A stretch of DNA of 53,220 nucleotides from Bacteroidales bacterium (GCA_024398075.1 JAKSJM010000013.1:1-53220), one strand, 5' to 3'; shown: positions 37,176 to 45,652, counted from the first letter of the stretch. Made by a program: numbers and translations. The notes: a model not told the origin generated them from the letters alone.

Positions 37176-38021
37176 TCAGTGAGAATACCTCACGAAACGG
37201 TCCTTTCCAAATATATCTTTCACCACCTCGACATTACCGAAACCTGCATCCATGAAAATCTGCGCAGTCTCTGGGCCAAGGGTTTCATTGATCTCTGTCA
37301 ATCCCACTCCAGAAGGAAGCATATACTTCAGCGACCACAGAGCGATGGCGCGATAGAAGACCAGCGGATCCACGTCTGGAACGAAGAGCGCCGTCGCGGG
37401 CTCGAAGTCGAGGACATTGGTACGCATGAGCGTCTTCTCGCAGTCCTTGATGTATGGCGGGTTCGATAGGATGAGATCAAACTGTCCGTGCTCAAAGGGC
37501 TGGTCGACTTCCAGCACGTCAGCCTTGAGGAAAACTGGCGATGCGGGAAGTGGCTGGCTGGAGGCAACCTGAAGGGCGCCGTCGGAGATGTCTACGCCTA
37601 TCACCTCTGCTTCTGGGGAGGCCAATGCTACCGTCCATGCTATGCAGCCGGATCCGGTGCAGAGGTCTAGCACGCGTGCCGGCGACCCACGCCTCGCCAG
37701 CTCGGCGGCCTCCATAGCCAGCTGCTCTGTCTCTGGACGAGGGATGAGCACATCTGGACCCACCACAAACTCATGACCACAGAATTCCGCAACTCCCAGC
37801 ACATACTGGATAGGCTCCCCTGCCTGGAGGCGCAGAAGCGCCGCCTGGACACTCTCACTCACCTCCGGGGAGAGCTCGTATCCAGGCTCCACGACATGCG
37901 TGTAGCTCTTCGTGCCCGCAAGTCGTTCACACAGCATCAGGATGATGCTGCGAGCCTCCTCAGTAGGATAAAGGGACTCGAGTGCTCGAGTCCCTTCAGT
38001 TACGAAATCCTTCAACAGCAT
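37176..38021 (-). CDS. prmC: Peptide chain release factor N5-glutamine methyltransferase
   Basis: A 281-residue SAM-dependent methyltransferase that methylates the GGQ glutamine of release factors. Motif I is RVLDLCTGSGCIAW, and the substrate-amide motif is LILSNPPYIKD (NPPY). The N-terminal helical domain carries EPIQYVLGVAEFCGHEFVVGPDVLIPRPETE, typical of PrmC. It is the last gene of the pbp1A-ddl-prmC operon, starting 1 bp after ddl. Confidence 0.95.
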   Translation of the reverse strand: MLLKDFVTEGTRALESLYPTEEARSIILMLCERLAGTKSYTHVVEPGYELSPEVSESVQAALLRLQAGEPIQYVLGVAEFCGHEFVVGPDVLIPRPETEQLAMEAAELARRGSPARVLDLCTGSGCIAWTVALASPEAEVIGVDISDGALQVASSQPLPASPVFLKADVLEVDQPFEHGQFDLILSNPPYIKDCEKTLMRTNVLDFEPATALFVPDVDPLVFYRAIALWSLKYMLPSGVGLTEINETLGPETAQIFMDAGFGNVEVVKDIFGKDRFVRYSH

Positions 38022-38022
38022 C

Positions 38023-39039
38023 TTATTCGTTCTCGATAATATGGGTGAGGAACGAAGTCATGTCCATGCCCGCAGTACGAACCATCTTAGGTACGAGCGA
38101 AGCACTTGTCATGCCTGGGATGGTGTTCACCTCCAGGAAGTAAAGACCATCAGCTGCGCTGATATAGTCGATTCTCACGATACCTGAGCAGCCGAGCTGA
38201 TGATAGATCTTCTTCGTAGTCTCCTGGATGAGGTCACGAAGTTCATCTGAGATATGAGCTGGGCAAATCTCCTGGCTATGGCCATTGTACTTGGCGTCAT
38301 AGTCGAAATAGTCATTTTCGGTGACGATCTCGATCACAGGAAGGGCGTTCACCTTGCCTGCCACTGCGTATGCAGCGCAGGTGAACTCACGTCCTACCAC
38401 GCCCTGCTCGATCAGTACCATTGGGCCTTCAGAGTACGCATAGCGGATAGCGTCTGCGAGGTCCTCAGCCCTCTTCACCTTGGTGATACCGAAGCTTGAT
38501 CCACCATTTGTAGGCTTCACAAACACCGGGAACTGGAGACGGCCCTCAACCTTCTTCGTGACAGCGTCGAGGTCTGCACCCTCGCGTACAAACACGTCAG
38601 GGGCACATTTTACGAAGTCCACGTCGCGAAGGTAGTTCTTGCATGAGTACTTGTCGAATGCCACTGTAGACACAAATGCGCTACATGAGCTGAATGGGAT
38701 GCCTAGCATCTCGAAATATCCCTGCAGAAGACCGTTCTCGCCTGGAGCGCCGTGCTGCATGATATAGACATAGTCAAACTTCACCTTTTCGCCGAGGACA
38801 TTGACAGAGCAGTCTGTCTTGTCGACCTCTGGTCTGGCGCCTTCTGGGAAGGTGACTCTCATGGCATCCTTCTTCTTGTATGCCACGAGCTGCCATTTGC
38901 CGAAACGTGCGAAGATCTCATACACGTCGTAGAGGTCTCCATCAATACGGGAGGCTGTGAACTCTCCACTGCGGCAAGCCACTTCCCACTCTGAGGAGTC
39001 GCTGCCATAAAATACCGCGATTGCGCTATACTTTGCCAT
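38023..39039 (-). CDS. ddl: D-alanine--D-alanine ligase
   Basis: A 338-residue ATP-grasp enzyme that joins two D-Ala residues for peptidoglycan precursors. ATP-grasp motifs are FPVFVKPTNGGSSFGITKV, the glycine-rich loop, EQGVVGREFTCAAY, and the Mg-binding segment IDYISAADGLYFLEVNTIPGMT. The N-terminal domain is typical, including IMQHGAPGENGLLQGYFEMLGIP. Its start ATG overlaps the pbp1A stop by one base, showing tight coupling of cell-wall genes. Confidence 0.95.
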   Translation of the reverse strand: MAKYSAIAVFYGSDSSEWEVACRSGEFTASRIDGDLYDVYEIFARFGKWQLVAYKKKDAMRVTFPEGARPEVDKTDCSVNVLGEKVKFDYVYIMQHGAPGENGLLQGYFEMLGIPFSSCSAFVSTVAFDKYSCKNYLRDVDFVKCAPDVFVREGADLDAVTKKVEGRLQFPVFVKPTNGGSSFGITKVKRAEDLADAIRYAYSEGPMVLIEQGVVGREFTCAAYAVAGKVNALPVIEIVTENDYFDYDAKYNGHSQEICPAHISDELRDLIQETTKKIYHQLGCSGIVRIDYISAADGLYFLEVNTIPGMTSASLVPKMVRTAGMDMTSFLTHIIENE

Positions 39040-41411
39040 TATTCGAAATAATAATCTTCTCTTTCCTCTTCGGTGATGGTGGTGTCATCTCCACCAGTGC
39101 AGCCGAAATCAAATCCTTCGCCCCTTGGAGCCATGAACATATCCATCTCGCTGACGCCCAATGTTCCATCCTTCAAGCACTTCTGCATCCAGATACCCCA
39201 AATAGGGAGGGCCGCAGCCGAACCCTGTCCGAGTGCGCCGGATGTAAAGTGGACATCCCTATCCTCAGCACCTACCCAAACGCCGGCAGTGATGGTAGGA
39301 GTGTAGCCGATGAACCACGCATCAGAGTTGCCATTCGTGGTACCCGTCTTGCCCGCGATCTGGCCCTTGAGACCATAAACAGTGCGGAGTCTGTTACCAG
39401 TACCGCCATCTACCACTCCACGCATCATGTTCACCATGATGAATGCTGTGCGTGCGCCAATGGTAACCTCCGAATGGGTCGCGAACTCAGAGATTTCATT
39501 GCCCTGATTATCCTCGATCCTGGTCACACACTTAGGCTGGATGTACGACCCTTCTGAAGGGAAGGTGTTATATGCTGCCACCATCTCGTAAACCGAGAGG
39601 TCCGCAGAGCCCACGCAGAGCGGGTGCACAGCCTCGATGTGGCTGCCGATACCCATCTGATGCATGAGTGCTACCAATGACTCTGGTCCGAGTCGCTTGA
39701 TAAGATATGCGGAAATGTTGTTTGAACTCATCTGAAGACCCCACTTGAGGGTCACTGTCTTGCCGATCCACTCTGCCTTGTCGGTGCTTCGTGGTGTCCA
39801 GCTGGTGCCATTTGGCAAGTCCACAGTCTGGTACTCGTTGAGGACCTTGGTGCAAGGAGTGAAACCATTGTCCGGAAGCATGGCCAATGTGTAGAGGAAT
39901 GGCTTCACGGTAGAACCGATCTGGCGCTTGCCCTGCCTTACATTGTCATACTTGAAGTATCTGTAGTTCGGACCACCCACATAGGCCTTGATATGGCCAG
40001 TACCTGGCTCAATGGCCATGAATCCCGCACGCATGATGCCCTTATAGTACTTGATGGAGTCATCTGGTGTCATGAGGGTATCAATGTACGACTCCTTGCC
40101 ATTCTTCCAAGCAAATACGCGCATCTTCGTAGGCTCCGAGAACTGCTTGAAGATCTCCGCATCTGACAGTCCAGCCTTCTTCTGAAGGCGATAGCGATCG
40201 CTCCACTTCCTCGCGTTCTTCATGAGGCGGTTTACCTGTGCCTGATCGACATCATTGGCAAATGGGGCATTCTTCAGATGCTTCATCTCACGGTCGAAGA
40301 GTTTCTGCTGACTGCTCATGTGCTGAGCCACAGCCTCCTCGGCATAGCGCTGCATCTTTTTGTTGATGGTGGTGTATATCTTCAAGCCATCTCTGTCGAG
40401 GTCGTAAGACTCGCCAGTGGTTTTCTTGTTCTTGTTAAGCCAGCCATAAAGGTCATCATTGACCCAGAGGGTAGAGTCTGCGCGATAGTCCTCCACGTAG
40501 GTGTAGTCGCTACGCTTAGGCTTGGTCGCATTCATGGTGCGGCGAAGCATGTCGCGGAAATAAGGCGCAAAGCCGGAATTATGGTCCTGGATATGATAGT
40601 CGGTGACAATAGGAAGAGCCCTCAGAGAGTCGCGGAAAGCGGCAGTCTTCACGCCTGCTGCCTTCGCCTCGTCATCGAAGTAACCAGCCTTCTCCATCTG
40701 GCCAAGCACGAAGTTTCTTCTGGTCAGAGCCTTGTCTGGGTTGAGAACAGGATTATAACGAGTAGGCTTATTCACCATACCCACAAGCATCGCGCTCTCC
40801 TCGATGGTGAGCTCAGAAGGGAGCTTTCCGAAGAAAGTCTCTGCAGCAGCCTTCACGCCATAGGCACCACTACCGAAGAAGATGGAGTTAAGATACATGT
40901 CCACGATCTCTTCCTTGGTATAGTTCTTCTCGATCTTAACCGCAGTCACCCACTCCTTGAGCTTGATCCAGACCATCTTGAGCTTGTTTGAGTTTTCAGG
41001 TCTTGGGTACAGAGTCTTCGCAAGCTGCTGGGTGATGGTAGAACCACCTCCCTGGCTGGAATTATTCATGAGCAATGTCTTCACGAACACTCGCGCGAGA
41101 CCTCTCATATCGATACCAGAGTGTCTGTAGAAGCGTACGTCCTCGGTAGCTACCGCCGCATGGACGAGATGAGGAGAGAGCTCCTCATAGCTCACGTAGG
41201 TTCTATTCTCGATGTGGAAGGTGCAGAGGAGCTCGCCATCCTCATCGAGCACCTGGGTCGCCAGCTTGTTATCCGGATTCTCCAGCTCCTCAAACGAAGG
41301 TATCTTCGCGAACACGCACACTGCCACCAGCAGCAGAGCCACCAGCGACATGCCACCGATGATGATTCCCCAGAACCACTTCAATATCTTCTTTTTCGTC
41401 GTATCTGTCAT
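39039..41411 (-). CDS. pbpA: Bifunctional penicillin-binding protein 1A
   Basis: A 790-residue class A PBP that polymerises and cross-links peptidoglycan. It has one N-terminal membrane anchor (residues 9-33). The GT51 domain carries VATEDVRFYRHSGIDMRGL and GGGSTITQQLAKTL. The transpeptidase domain has the catalytic Ser in GSTVKPFLYTLAM, SSNN as the S-x-N motif, and KTGTTNGNSDAWF as the KTG motif. The protein ends in an acidic tail rich in Asp and Glu. It starts a tight operon with ddl and prmC, driven by the promoter at 41473-41442. The symbol is a generic family name. Confidence 0.94.
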   Translation of the reverse strand: MTDTTKKKILKWFWGIIIGGMSLVALLLVAVCVFAKIPSFEELENPDNKLATQVLDEDGELLCTFHIENRTYVSYEELSPHLVHAAVATEDVRFYRHSGIDMRGLARVFVKTLLMNNSSQGGGSTITQQLAKTLYPRPENSNKLKMVWIKLKEWVTAVKIEKNYTKEEIVDMYLNSIFFGSGAYGVKAAAETFFGKLPSELTIEESAMLVGMVNKPTRYNPVLNPDKALTRRNFVLGQMEKAGYFDDEAKAAGVKTAAFRDSLRALPIVTDYHIQDHNSGFAPYFRDMLRRTMNATKPKRSDYTYVEDYRADSTLWVNDDLYGWLNKNKKTTGESYDLDRDGLKIYTTINKKMQRYAEEAVAQHMSSQQKLFDREMKHLKNAPFANDVDQAQVNRLMKNARKWSDRYRLQKKAGLSDAEIFKQFSEPTKMRVFAWKNGKESYIDTLMTPDDSIKYYKGIMRAGFMAIEPGTGHIKAYVGGPNYRYFKYDNVRQGKRQIGSTVKPFLYTLAMLPDNGFTPCTKVLNEYQTVDLPNGTSWTPRSTDKAEWIGKTVTLKWGLQMSSNNISAYLIKRLGPESLVALMHQMGIGSHIEAVHPLCVGSADLSVYEMVAAYNTFPSEGSYIQPKCVTRIEDNQGNEISEFATHSEVTIGARTAFIMVNMMRGVVDGGTGNRLRTVYGLKGQIAGKTGTTNGNSDAWFIGYTPTITAGVWVGAEDRDVHFTSGALGQGSAAALPIWGIWMQKCLKDGTLGVSEMDMFMAPRGEGFDFGCTGGDDTTITEEEREDYYFE

Positions 41412-41441
41412 AACTTTATTCCAGCTTTTATACCGAATCTA

Positions 41442-41473
41442 CAAAAATATAAATAATTCACTGCAATTGCAAA
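41442..41473 (-). promoter_or_regulatory. Promoter of the pbp1A-ddl-prmC operon
   Basis: On minus: TTTG at 41473-41470, 20 bp spacing, TATTTTTG at 41449-41442. It begins 22 bp beyond the first 51-bp repeat unit, so the repeat array lies immediately upstream of this promoter. Confidence 0.7.
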
Positions 41474-41495
41474 GTTCGTGCGCATAATGCGCCCG

Positions 41496-41931
41496 GTGAG
41501 CAGACAGGGCCCCGCCACTCAACAGAGGTTGCCGGAAGTGCCCGCGGTGAGTGGAGAGGGCCGCCACGCTCACCGGAAGGGTGCGAAGGGACGCTGCGTG
41601 AGCGAGGGAGGCGCTGACGCTCACCAGCGCGGGCCGGAAGTGCTCGCGGTGAGTAGAAGTAGCATCCACGCTCACCAGCGCGGGCCGGAAGTGCCCGCGG
41701 TGAGTAGAAGTAGCATCCACGCTCACCAGCGCGGGCCGAAAGTGCCCGCGGTGAGTGGAGAGGGCCGCCGCTGCTCACCGGAAGGGTGCGAAGGGACGCT
41801 GCGTGAGCGAGGGAGGCGCTGACGCTCACCAGCGCGGGCCGGAAGTGCTCGCGGTGAGTAGAAGTAGCATCCACGCTCACCAGCGCGGGCCGGAAGTGCC
41901 CGCGGTGAGTGGAGAGGGCCGCCACGCTCAC
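41496..41931 (+). repeat. 51-bp REP-like repeat array, 3' side of the RAYT gene (nine units)
   Basis: GTGAG(T/C) recurs at 41496, 41547, 41598, 41649, 41700, 41751, 41803, 41854 and 41905, a period of 51 bp with one 52. In each unit GTGAGY is followed 15 bases later by RCTCAC. Most unit junctions read as a 34-nt imperfect palindrome: CTCACC, bulge AGC, GCGGGC, a 7-nt loop, GCCCGC, GGTGAG (41671-41704 is perfect). Five junctions here keep this fold: two carry GCTCGC, which still pairs by wobble, and one has a changed loop. Others (41569-41602, 41773-41807) keep only the outer arms. The block 41598-41699 is repeated exactly at 41803-41904. The sequence is very GC-rich and does not look coding. 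Confidence 0.92.
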
Positions 41932-42917
41932 CGGCGCGTCAGCGCTTTCAGCGGGAACAGCTCGCTCACCTGCCTCTCCGACATCTTGAGAATCATGCGG
42001 ACTTGAGCATTGGACGCATGATAATCACCATGTAGGATTCTCGCCACCTGCAGCTTCCCCTCCGGCGGCAGCAACGATGGCTGCTTCACATTGAAGTCCC
42101 TCAAACTCAGCATCCTCGCCACCTGGTACATCTCCTCTCGGCCGATGACATTGGTATCACCAAACCTTTTCGCGCTCTCGCTGTATGCCTCAAAGTTCCT
42201 TGTGATGGCGTCAAGATAGTTGTGGGCGTTTCGGAACATGCCCTCGCCCAGCGCCACATCCACGAAGCTCGCAGGCAGAATCATTCCATCCAGAATTTCA
42301 TATGAATCAGGCATCATCACCACCCTGCGGCAACTGAGGCGCCTTCGCTCATTGAAACTGATTTGGTTATATTTCTCACCATGCACCAGCTTAGCCAATG
42401 GGTTAAAATACACACACGAACTAGACCATGGGTAAGAGAAGGGAAGGAAGTTTCTGTTCGAGACAAAACCATTTCGATTAATATAAGCGATCTCATTTCT
42501 CATCATCTCCAAGTCTGTAATCGGAATGGGATCATCACAACGTAACCCCCTGAGATCCACAAACCTACCCTGACGCTCAAAGTACTTCTGTTGCCTGTAG
42601 GCATACGCCTTCAAGAAGGCAAAGCACTTCTCACGGATGCACTGCAGCAGCAGGTGGAGGTGGTCCTCCATGACCGAGAAGGTCACCACCTTAATCCCCA
42701 CTTCGGCAGCGGTGATGGCTACATTGCTCACCGCAAAGGCGTAGTCCTCCTCGGTGACATTTAGAATTTCGGTCAATGTTCCCGGCGTGCACACATGCCA
42801 GAAAGGACCATCTTCGATTTGACTATTCTGAAAGAGAAAGCTGCAGCTGTTCTCCGCTTCGCTGAAACTGACAGCGTCGGACGAGATCTCGCCCCATTTA
42901 AAATTTGCCATTTCCAT
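41928..42917 (-). CDS. RAYT-like HUH/Y1 transposase
   Basis: A 329-residue protein related to REP-associated tyrosine transposases and the IS200/IS605 Y1 family. The HUH motif is His86-Leu87-His88 in SVMEDHLHLLLQ. The tyrosine helix YINRNGFV places Tyr145 where these enzymes have Y-I-x-x-N-P-V, though Pro is Gly here. SYPWSS follows, equivalent to the family YPWSS. A C-terminal extension of about 150 residues ends in an HTH-like segment (QVARILHGDYHASNAQVRMI). The start is ATG 42917 (ATG 42911 also possible); the open frame to 42923 begins with GTG. The stop TGA lies in the GGTGAG arm of the flanking repeat. REP-type arrays flank both ends. Confidence 0.82.
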   Translation of the reverse strand: MEMANFKWGEISSDAVSFSEAENSCSFLFQNSQIEDGPFWHVCTPGTLTEILNVTEEDYAFAVSNVAITAAEVGIKVVTFSVMEDHLHLLLQCIREKCFAFLKAYAYRQQKYFERQGRFVDLRGLRCDDPIPITDLEMMRNEIAYINRNGFVSNRNFLPFSYPWSSSCVYFNPLAKLVHGEKYNQISFNERRRLSCRRVVMMPDSYEILDGMILPASFVDVALGEGMFRNAHNYLDAITRNFEAYSESAKRFGDTNVIGREEMYQVARMLSLRDFNVKQPSLLPPEGKLQVARILHGDYHASNAQVRMILKMSERQVSELFPLKALTRR

Positions 42918-42955
42918 CAACACATTTCCCTACGCCACCGTGGCAATAGACATCA

Positions 42956-42986
42956 CAAATATCAAAAACCGCGATGGAATTTCAAA
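42956..42986 (-). promoter_or_regulatory. Probable promoter of the RAYT-like gene
   Basis: On minus: TTTG at 42986-42983, 19 bp spacing, GATATTTG at 42963-42956 (one mismatch to TAnnTTTG), about 39 bp before ATG 42917. It lies between the gene and the three-unit repeat block. Confidence 0.5.
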
Positions 42987-43011
42987 GCCTTTCGGCCAAT
43001 TTTTTCGCGCG

Positions 43012-43140
43012 GTGAGTGGAGAGGGCATCATCACTCACCAGAGGGGTGCGAAGGGGCGGTTCGTGAGCGAGGGAGGCGCTTACGCTCACCAGCGCGGGCC
43101 CCAAGTGCCCGCGGTGAGTGGAGAGGGCCGCGCTGGTCAC
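43012..43140 (+). repeat. 51-bp REP-like repeat array, 5' side of the RAYT gene (three units)
   Basis: GTGAG at 43012, 43063 and 43114 with 51-bp spacing, in the same orientation as the larger array. The junction 43084-43119 keeps the full hairpin arms (CTCACC, AGC, GCGGGC, GCCCGC, GGTGAG) while its loop differs from the other copies. The first junction keeps only the outer arms, and the last unit decays (GGTCAC). The rest of 42924-43315 holds the RAYT and topA promoters and AT-rich spacer. Confidence 0.9.
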
Positions 43141-43220
43141 GGGAAAAAGAGTGAAATTTCCATTATATAATAATGGGTATATCCAGGCGGGAAAAAGGGC
43201 CTTAGAAAGTGCTGCGAAAA

Positions 43221-43253
43221 TTTGGAATCTTCAGTCTTTTGTGGCAATCTTTG
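43221..43253 (+). promoter_or_regulatory. Probable promoter of topA
   Basis: TTTG at 43221-43224, 21 bp spacing, AATCTTTG at 43246-43253 (one mismatch), 63 bp before ATG 43316. Confidence 0.5.
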
Positions 43254-43315
43254 CATTATGAATCGACGGTTTGGGCCCGACGACAAGTAGGGACAGACCA
43301 CATTAACAGAAAGAT

Positions 43316-45652
43316 ATGGAGGGAACAAAAAGCAGCGCAAACGCAGCAAAGAATCTGGTGATTGTGGAGTCTCCTGGAAAGATCCACACCATCCAGAAAG
43401 TGCTTGGAAATGACTATTTGGTAATGGCCAGCTATGGTCATATACGCGACTTAGACGAGAAAAAACTTGGAATCGACATCGAGGCAGGATTCAAGCCTGA
43501 CTATCAGGTACCAGCCGACAAGATAAAGAGAGTGGCCGAACTGAAGAAGGCCGCACAGAAGGCTCAGACCGTATGGCTGGCATCCGATGATGACCGCGAG
43601 GGAGAGGCCATCTCTTGGCATCTCTTTGAGACACTGGGACTAGACCCAGCGAAGACAAAGAGAATCGCATTCCACGAGATCACAAAGGACGCCATACTCA
43701 AGGCCATTGAGAATCCTAGAGACATCGACATGAACCTCGTGAACGCCCAGCAGGCGCGTCGCGTGCTCGACCGTCTCGTCGGCTTCGAGCTCTCGCCCGT
43801 GCTCTGGAGAAAGGTACAGCCTAAGCTCTCAGCCGGCCGAGTTCAGTCTGTCGCGCTCCGTCTCATCGTAGACAGGGAAAAGGAGATCATGGAGTTCGAG
43901 GGCAAGCCATATTATAAAGTGGATGGCGTCTTCCATCCAGAAGGTTCGCCAGCAGCGACTAAGACAAAGGGAACCCTCGACACCAAGTTCGAGGATGGAG
44001 AAAGCGCACGTAAGTTCCTGGAGGACAGCGCTGACGCCACATTCACTGTCGATAGCATTGAGACAAAGGAAGGCACTCGCTTCCCTGCCGCGCCTTTCAC
44101 CACCTCCACTCTCCAGCAGGAAGCAGGCCGCAAGCTTCACTTCCCTGTGGTGACCACCATGCGCGTGGCTCAGGCGCTCTACGAGCGAGGACTCATCACA
44201 TACATGCGTACTGACTCGACAAACCTGTCAGCATTGGCCATCGGCACCGCAAAGAAATACATTGTGGAGAATTTCGGCGAGAACTACCACCACGCCAGAC
44301 AGTTCAAGACGAAGTCGAAGGGAGCACAGGAGGCCCATGAGGCCATCCGCCCTACCTTCATCGAGACCACTGCCATAGAAGGAACGGCACAGGAGCAGAA
44401 GCTCTACAGCCTCATCTGGAAGAGGACCGTGGCCTCACAGATGGAGGAGGCGCGCGTGCTGAACACCAGCGTCAAGGTGGCATCCGACAAGCGTAGCGAG
44501 AAGTTCAACCTCCAGTCGTCACAGGTAATCTTCGACGGCTTCCTCAAGGTATACATGGAAGGCACCGACGACGAGGTGGAAGAGGGCGAGATCACTCTCC
44601 CAGAGATGCATGTGGGAGACATCATGAACAGGAAAACCATCAGCGCAGAGTGCAAGTTCACGCAGGCACCGGCGCGCTACTCTCAGCCTGCACTCGTGAA
44701 GAAACTCGAGGAGCTCGGCATCGGCCGTCCATCCACCTATGGTCCGACCGTGCAGACACTCACCACAGGTAGAGGATATGTCGCTACGGGAGACAAGGAG
44801 GGCAGAAAGATAGACGTCAAGAACTACCTCCTCAAGGGCAGCGACATCAGCGAAAGCGTAAAGGCGGAAACGATTGGTGCTGAGAAGGGTAAGCTCCTTC
44901 CACAGGAGATCGGAATGATTGTTACCGACTATCTCGTAGCGAACTTCCACGACATCCTTGACTACAATTTCACAGCGGATGTCGAGAAGGATTTCGACCA
45001 GATAGCAGAGGGTGAAAAGGTATGGAACGGAGTCATTTCAGAGTTCTACTCTCCTTTCCACGCCAAGGTCAAGGAAGCCCTCGAAGACAGGAATTTCAGC
45101 AAGGTCACACGCGAGATCGGCGTGGATCCTGCAGACGGACAGATGATCATCGCGAAGTTCGGAGCCTTCGGTCCATTCGTCCAGAAGGGAGACGGAGAGA
45201 ACAAGCAGTACGCGAGCCTAGCGAAGGGGCAGCTCATCGAGAGCATAACCCTCGAAGACGCGCTCAAGCTCTTCCAGCTGCCACGTCGCGTCGGCGAAGT
45301 GGACGGTATCGAGGTCATCGCGCTCAAGGGCAAGTACGGTCCATACCTGAAGTATGGCGAGAAGAACGTGAAGCTTCCTAAGGGCAATGATCCCCTCAAC
45401 ATCACCATCGAGGAGTGCGCCGCCCTCATCAAGGAGGCGCAGAACGCGACCCCTGCCAGCACAGTGCTCGCTGAATTTGGCGACATCCAGGTGATCAAGG
45501 GCATGTATGGACCATACATCAAGTGTAATGGATCGAACTACAAGATAGCCAAAGGAACCGACCCAAGCACCCTAACAGAAGAGGCTTGCAGGGCAATTAT
45601 TGACAATTCGGAACCTACTGCGAAAGGAAAAAGGCGTTTTAAGAGGAAATAA
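43316..45652 (+). CDS. topA: DNA topoisomerase I (type IA)
   Basis: A 778-residue enzyme that relaxes negative supercoils through a transient 5'-phosphotyrosine bond. The TOPRIM start is KNLVIVESPGKIHTIQKVLG, with acidic residues in ASDDDREGEAISWHL. The catalytic tyrosine is Tyr296 in GLITYMRTDSTNLS. The C-terminal part has topoisomerase C-terminal repeats without zinc-finger cysteine pairs (KFGAFGPFVQKG, GKYGPYLKYGEKNV, GMYGPYIKCNGSNYKI), as in other Bacteroidota. It ends with a basic tail KGKRRFKRK. It is transcribed away from the RAYT gene and repeat array. Confidence 0.96.
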   Translation: MEGTKSSANAAKNLVIVESPGKIHTIQKVLGNDYLVMASYGHIRDLDEKKLGIDIEAGFKPDYQVPADKIKRVAELKKAAQKAQTVWLASDDDREGEAISWHLFETLGLDPAKTKRIAFHEITKDAILKAIENPRDIDMNLVNAQQARRVLDRLVGFELSPVLWRKVQPKLSAGRVQSVALRLIVDREKEIMEFEGKPYYKVDGVFHPEGSPAATKTKGTLDTKFEDGESARKFLEDSADATFTVDSIETKEGTRFPAAPFTTSTLQQEAGRKLHFPVVTTMRVAQALYERGLITYMRTDSTNLSALAIGTAKKYIVENFGENYHHARQFKTKSKGAQEAHEAIRPTFIETTAIEGTAQEQKLYSLIWKRTVASQMEEARVLNTSVKVASDKRSEKFNLQSSQVIFDGFLKVYMEGTDDEVEEGEITLPEMHVGDIMNRKTISAECKFTQAPARYSQPALVKKLEELGIGRPSTYGPTVQTLTTGRGYVATGDKEGRKIDVKNYLLKGSDISESVKAETIGAEKGKLLPQEIGMIVTDYLVANFHDILDYNFTADVEKDFDQIAEGEKVWNGVISEFYSPFHAKVKEALEDRNFSKVTREIGVDPADGQMIIAKFGAFGPFVQKGDGENKQYASLAKGQLIESITLEDALKLFQLPRRVGEVDGIEVIALKGKYGPYLKYGEKNVKLPKGNDPLNITIEECAALIKEAQNATPASTVLAEFGDIQVIKGMYGPYIKCNGSNYKIAKGTDPSTLTEEACRAIIDNSEPTAKGKRRFKRK

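Noticed and set aside
41496-41931. A CRISPR array
   Set aside because: Spacers are not unique: the 15-base and 24-base intervals recur nearly identically, and there are no cas genes. The structure fits REP-type tandem repeats.
41439-42006. Several open frames of 83-157 codons on both strands through the repeat array
   Set aside because: The period is 51 bp, a multiple of three, so any frame without a stop in one unit stays open through all units. The predicted peptides are simple repeats with no start context.
41928-42917. An intact mobile insertion sequence with target-site duplication
   Set aside because: No target duplication or second transposase gene is seen, and tandem REP-type units on both sides fit a RAYT better. 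Mobility cannot be excluded.
42795-43170. Plus-strand open frames spanning the three-unit array
   Set aside because: Same periodicity artefact, overlapping the RAYT start and its promoter.
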